Source of the DNA: Candidatus Zhuqueibacterota bacterium
GTDB lineage: Bacteria > Zhuqueibacterota > Zhuqueibacteria > Thermofontimicrobiales > Sulfurfontimicrobiaceae
DNA length: 63,631 nt
Assembly: GCA_016927835.1 (NCBI GenBank)
Contig: JAFGMA010000287.1
Span: 1 to 63,631 of the forward strand
Direction: 5' to 3'
How positions within the stretch are numbered: the first letter of the stretch is position 1; each line of letters opens with the position of its first letter. The notes under the pieces were generated by a model. It was not told where the DNA came from and searched no databases. It saw only the letters and a program-made list of their open reading frames with translations. A program made the position numbers and the translations under genes. Positions 60,362 through 63,631 of the stretch are shown piece by piece.

Positions 60362-62674
60362 TCATTTGATAATCAACATCTTTTTGGTATCGCAGAACGT
60401 ACCGGCATGCAGTTGATACAGATAAATTCCCGTGGCAACTAAATTTCCACGATCATCCCGCCCGTCCCAGTGAATTCGATGGATGCCGGGTGCTTTCGTT
60501 TCCTCGATCAGGGTTCGGATGGCAGCGCCGGTCAGCGAATAAATTACCAATTGAACCGGAACATCCTTCGAGGCAGTGTCGGCGATCTCGTAAATAATTT
60601 GCGTCCCGGCATTGAACGGATTGGGGTAATTCTGATGCAGCGCGAACGCTTTTGGAATCGCAAAATTTACCCGGACCGCTTTCGAGAAAGCGAATGAGCC
60701 ATCAGTGTCAATTTGTTTCAGGCGATATTCCGCGTCACCCGAGTGTGGTTCATCATCGACGAAAGTGTAATGGTGATGTTCGATTGTGGTTCCGTTCCCG
60801 TCAACAAAGCCGATAGCGCTCCAATCAGTCTCAGGATTCAGAGTTCGCCGCTGAATTTCAAATCCCAGATTATTGCTTTCGGAGGCGGTTTCCCAGCGCA
60901 ATACAATCTGCCCGTTCTCGGGTTGAGCAGTGAAGGCGCTCAATTCAACCGGGACTGCTGTGCCCGACGCCATATTCGAAAACGCCGAGACATTGCCCGC
61001 GTCATCAATCGCACGCAGCAGAAAATAATAATTCTGGTAAGCATCCAGCCCGGTGACGGTGAACGTTTGCGTTTCGCCGGGAGTCAGCGGTATCGGTCGG
61101 CTTTTGGGCGTACTGGCAGTGCCCCACCAGAAAAGTGTATCTTCTTCTACCAGGAAATTTGAATATTTCAACTCGTACTTTTCGATCTTATCTCCGCTTG
61201 CACCGTCATCTCCCGGGGCAGTCCATTGCAGCGTGATGCTCTGGGTGGTATAGTCAAAAACGGACAGATCGGTGGTTTTTGCCGGAGCAACCATATCGAA
61301 AACCTGGGTATCGAATTGGCTATCCAGAGAATTTTCATAGCAACTGAGAAACTGCGGACCAATGGCTTCATCTTTATCTGGTTCCATGAAATACACCAGG
61401 TAGCTCATCCCGAACGAGCCTGCAATACTTGTCCCGCGTATCGCCATGCCCAGGTCACCATAAGAGAGCGAATCGCCGGTGTCGCTGGTGCCATCGGCAG
61501 TTCCGCCGCCAGCGTTGTCATGATAATACAACTCTTGCGTATCGCCTAAATCGGGCAGCACGTACAGCATCAGGAAGGAACCGGGCGCGCCAGTCACCAG
61601 ATGCCAATTCATTTGCGGATAATCGGCAACGGTGGGCACGAATGATTCGGGTGTGCCATCGATCTCGATGCCCGAGTTATACGGATTATAAATTTTCATC
61701 CCAATCGCATTTTGATTCAAATCGAATGATTGGCGCATGTAATTGATTCCCCAATCGGCACTCAACCGCTTCGAGGGACCGCGAGCATCGACGTGGTATG
61801 GAAAATAGTATGAATCGAAGCTGATCTCACCGATCGGATCTGAAAGCAGGGGAAATACCAGCCAATATTTAATCTGGCGGATAACTCGAATCGGTCCTTT
61901 CACATATTTAATATTTCTTACCTTCAAAGACTTATCCTCGGTAATCCGCACCGTAAATCCAAAAAAAACATTCACACGGTATTTTATCCGGTCCAGGATA
62001 TCGATCCCTGATCCACCAAAGCTGGTTGGAACAGACCAATAATTAATCATACCTGCCAGATTATGCCCTTCAATATAGCTTGTACCATAGACAATATCAT
62101 CGCCGGTTGAGTCGGTTGGGGCTTCGGTGTAATCCATGTAGCTTTCCAAAAACGGATTCGCTTTGAGGGTATTCGACCGGTACAAATACGCATATTTATT
62201 CTCCGCAGGCGACAGGGGATCAGAGGTGCACAACTCGATTCGTTCCGTTAATTTCGATTCGTAATTGGAAATCCATTGTGTATCTGCTGCTTTATCTCCC
62301 ATATCCCTGACCATGAAGCATAATTCATCACCGCTTTCCAGAATGCCGTCTTTTTCGCCGAAAAACGTCCACAGCGTGTCCACGCGCGTGCTTTCGGCAT
62401 TGATATATTTTTCCACCACTTCCCAACCGTTTTCATCAAATTGAAACGGAATCTGCTTCCAGTTTTTAGTCGCGCTGTTGAATGAATAAAGAAACCACTC
62501 GGAGCCTGGTGTGCCGTCAAGCTGAGCGATATCGTCCGTCTGAATGACTATCGCCTGCATGCTTCTGGGTTCAGTCCAAGCTTGGGTTCCGGCAGTTGCC
62601 GTAGCCATCCACAGGCAGATAAGTGTTATACCGATCAGAAAGAATGAAGAATGCCTGTCTGCGATGTTGTTCAT
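60362..62674 (-). CDS. Secreted protein with fibronectin type III and C-terminal sorting domain
   Basis: A 770-residue exported protein: signal peptide (SFFLIGITLICLWMATATAG), a large unassigned N-terminal part (about residues 30-470), a fibronectin type III domain (for example DLSVFDYTTQSITLQWTAPG), a further beta domain (VPVELSAFTAQPENGQIVLR and WETASESNNLGFEIQRR), and the C-terminal NYPNPFNAGTQIIYEI sorting domain with IHWDGRDDRGNLVATGIYLY and a final KKMLIIK. GGAGG lies six bases before ATG 62674; a 9-codon extension upstream is not needed. The unassigned N terminus is Trp- and Tyr-rich; I do not recognise it. Confidence 0.82.
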   Translation of the reverse strand: MNNIADRHSSFFLIGITLICLWMATATAGTQAWTEPRSMQAIVIQTDDIAQLDGTPGSEWFLYSFNSATKNWKQIPFQFDENGWEVVEKYINAESTRVDTLWTFFGEKDGILESGDELCFMVRDMGDKAADTQWISNYESKLTERIELCTSDPLSPAENKYAYLYRSNTLKANPFLESYMDYTEAPTDSTGDDIVYGTSYIEGHNLAGMINYWSVPTSFGGSGIDILDRIKYRVNVFFGFTVRITEDKSLKVRNIKYVKGPIRVIRQIKYWLVFPLLSDPIGEISFDSYYFPYHVDARGPSKRLSADWGINYMRQSFDLNQNAIGMKIYNPYNSGIEIDGTPESFVPTVADYPQMNWHLVTGAPGSFLMLYVLPDLGDTQELYYHDNAGGGTADGTSDTGDSLSYGDLGMAIRGTSIAGSFGMSYLVYFMEPDKDEAIGPQFLSCYENSLDSQFDTQVFDMVAPAKTTDLSVFDYTTQSITLQWTAPGDDGASGDKIEKYELKYSNFLVEEDTLFWWGTASTPKSRPIPLTPGETQTFTVTGLDAYQNYYFLLRAIDDAGNVSAFSNMASGTAVPVELSAFTAQPENGQIVLRWETASESNNLGFEIQRRTLNPETDWSAIGFVDGNGTTIEHHHYTFVDDEPHSGDAEYRLKQIDTDGSFAFSKAVRVNFAIPKAFALHQNYPNPFNAGTQIIYEIADTASKDVPVQLVIYSLTGAAIRTLIEETKAPGIHRIHWDGRDDRGNLVATGIYLYQLHAGTFCDTKKMLIIK

Positions 62675-63268
62675 AATATACCTCCAGGTTGTCATTGGCA
62701 TAAGGTGTCAAAAGGTACTATGAAAAAAAATAATTCCTGTAAAATTAGCAATGAAATAACTCCTGTTGTTCCCCATCATTCTCCATCCAATCGAATTGAA
62801 ATCCACCCTTCATTTATCAACAATTCAAGTTATTTCAGGAATAAAATATTTGTTACAAGTATTATTCCAGGATAACGATGGTAAAATGTACGGCTTTTTT
62901 TTAACGATTGCAACAACTTTTTCACTTTATTCCTGTAAAATATGGCATTTTAACAAAGCGTATTATTTGAATCTACAAGAGGTTATCAACTTACGGTCTG
63001 AAAATGATAGCCAAAGACAGGCTTGAGAATCAATGCTTTTGGCTGTTCCCATTCGCCCTGCAGCAGATTTGGGGAATTTGACTTCTGGTGTTGTGCGATG
63101 ACTGGAAATTGAGAATCACTTCAAGAGCGGATTTTATAAATCGGGACGCGGTGACTTCAACGGTGGAATCGTTCGAATCAATCGTCAAAATTTTAAATTT
63201 GATCAAATGAGCCTGTCATCGCTTCACAATCGATGGTGTTTTTGAAGGAAATGCATAGCTGAAAAACA
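62675..63268. other. 594-base intergenic region
   Basis: No convincing gene found. Frames of 74-86 codons on the plus strand lack a ribosome binding site and show no family features. The left half is AT-rich, and the sequence ATTCCTGTAAAAT occurs twice, about 200 bases apart. Likely carries the upstream control region of the secreted protein gene. Confidence 0.5.
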
Positions 63269-63631
63269 TCAGATTTTCGTTTTTTCGATATCCTTGCCAT
63301 GCGAAAATTTCAATGCGAGTGAAATAAGAAAGATACCTGAAGCGAGATATATGATTTGCACTGGTTCATCGAAAGTTAATTTTACAAAAAATTTGAGAAA
63401 ATTTATAATCAAAATCATCAGAACCACTTTCCCGAGGATGCTCTTCAACTCATCGAGTGAGTTGAATTTCAACCAATCCGGACGCCGTATATTCTCCATC
63501 CGCGCGGCTTCCTGGGCGGCTTCGATTTTTGATATAAACAGATCGTAGCTTCCCAAACCGAAAATGAGCAAAACCATCCCCAGCAAAAAATCATCCACTG
63601 TGGTAACGATATGTAGGATAATTTTATTATA
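63269..63631 (-). CDS. YqhA-family (UPF0114) inner-membrane protein, partial at window edge
   Basis: Only the C-terminal 120 residues are present. The frame is open to the end of the window (last codons read YNKIILHIVTTVDDFLLGM), so the start lies outside. The GTG at 63598 is internal, not a start. Motifs LLIFGLGSYDLFIS, LDELKSILGKVVLMILIINF and the final hydrophobic segment LASGIFLISLALKF match the C-terminal half of the YqhA family. These are small polytopic proteins of unknown role. Confidence 0.78.
   Translation of the reverse strand, partial: YNKIILHIVTTVDDFLLGMVLLIFGLGSYDLFISKIEAAQEAARMENIRRPDWLKFNSLDELKSILGKVVLMILIINFLKFFVKLTFDEPVQIIYLASGIFLISLALKFSHGKDIEKTKI

Noticed and set aside
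62766..63026. 86-codon plus-strand frame near the right end
   Set aside because: No ribosome binding site and no family pattern.
1..63631. CRISPR array, prophage, insertion sequence or rRNA
   Set aside because: No regular repeat-spacer pattern, transposase, integrase, phage structural gene or rRNA segment was seen on either strand.

Overview
The window looks like a chromosomal segment from an uncultured or little-studied Gram-negative bacterium of the FCB superphylum, probably close to candidate phylum KSB1 or Calditrichota. This placement is an inference from gene content: two secreted proteins with the C-terminal NYPNPFN-type sorting/FlgD-like domain, a GWxTD-domain protein, a gluzincin/TolB-propeller/outer-membrane-barrel protein, outer-membrane barrels, and a folP-cdaA gene pair. 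Most genes have good Shine-Dalgarno sequences, and several use TTG or GTG starts. No phage, transposase, CRISPR or rRNA was seen. The only RNA gene is a tRNA with a CAU anticodon.

Layout. 0.1-2.2 kb: secreted GH36 alpha-galactosidase (minus strand). 2.5-6.2 kb: four-gene cassette of GNAT, GSAM-like PLP enzyme, creatininase-fold amidohydrolase and sugar-1-phosphate nucleotidyltransferase behind a near-consensus promoter. 6.2-8.9 kb: DUF362 ferredoxin-type protein and a PHP protein. 9.2-13.1 kb: cold-shock protein, DMT permease, MFS-HEAT fusion. 13.3-20.9 kb: tRNA-Met, tilS, hpt, ftsH, a TPR membrane protein, folP and cdaA. 21.5-23.4 kb: SLBB protein and outer-membrane barrel. 23.5-35.6 kb (minus strand): orphan histidine kinase, YfhO, PepD dipeptidase, then GALK2-like kinase, uridylyltransferase and plant-like glucuronokinase, then rhomboid, a small unknown protein and acyl-CoA synthetase.

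The most interesting region is 36.4-46.0 kb. It encodes a barrel, two large TPR proteins, a small exported protein, a TolQ/ExbB channel, two ExbD/TolR proteins and an FHA-like/TonB-like inner-membrane protein. The architecture recalls the Agl-Glt gliding/transport machinery of myxobacteria. One of the two ExbD proteins has Asn where the proton-carrying Asp is expected. The first TPR gene is split by a shift at an A10 run. The locus barrel has a paralogue at 22.2 kb, and both end in the same type of charged coiled coil.

46.1-52.5 kb (minus strand) holds the gluzincin/propeller/barrel protein and an ECF sigma, anti-sigma and GWxTD operon. A candidate ECF-type promoter (TGTAAAC, 17 bp, CGTC) sits directly upstream of the sigma gene. 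52.7-55.2 kb: monoacylglycerol-lipase-like hydrolase, GlsB-like membrane protein, C45-family lipoprotein. 55.4-63.6 kb (minus strand): secreted subtilase, small DUF11-like membrane protein, RadC, a second secreted protein with sorting domain, and a YqhA-family gene cut by the window edge.

Taken together the window is rich in cell-envelope functions: sugar activation, surface secretion, trans-envelope energy transduction and extracytoplasmic stress sensing, with ordinary housekeeping genes at 13-21 kb. All functional calls rest on motif reading by eye; no database search was run.
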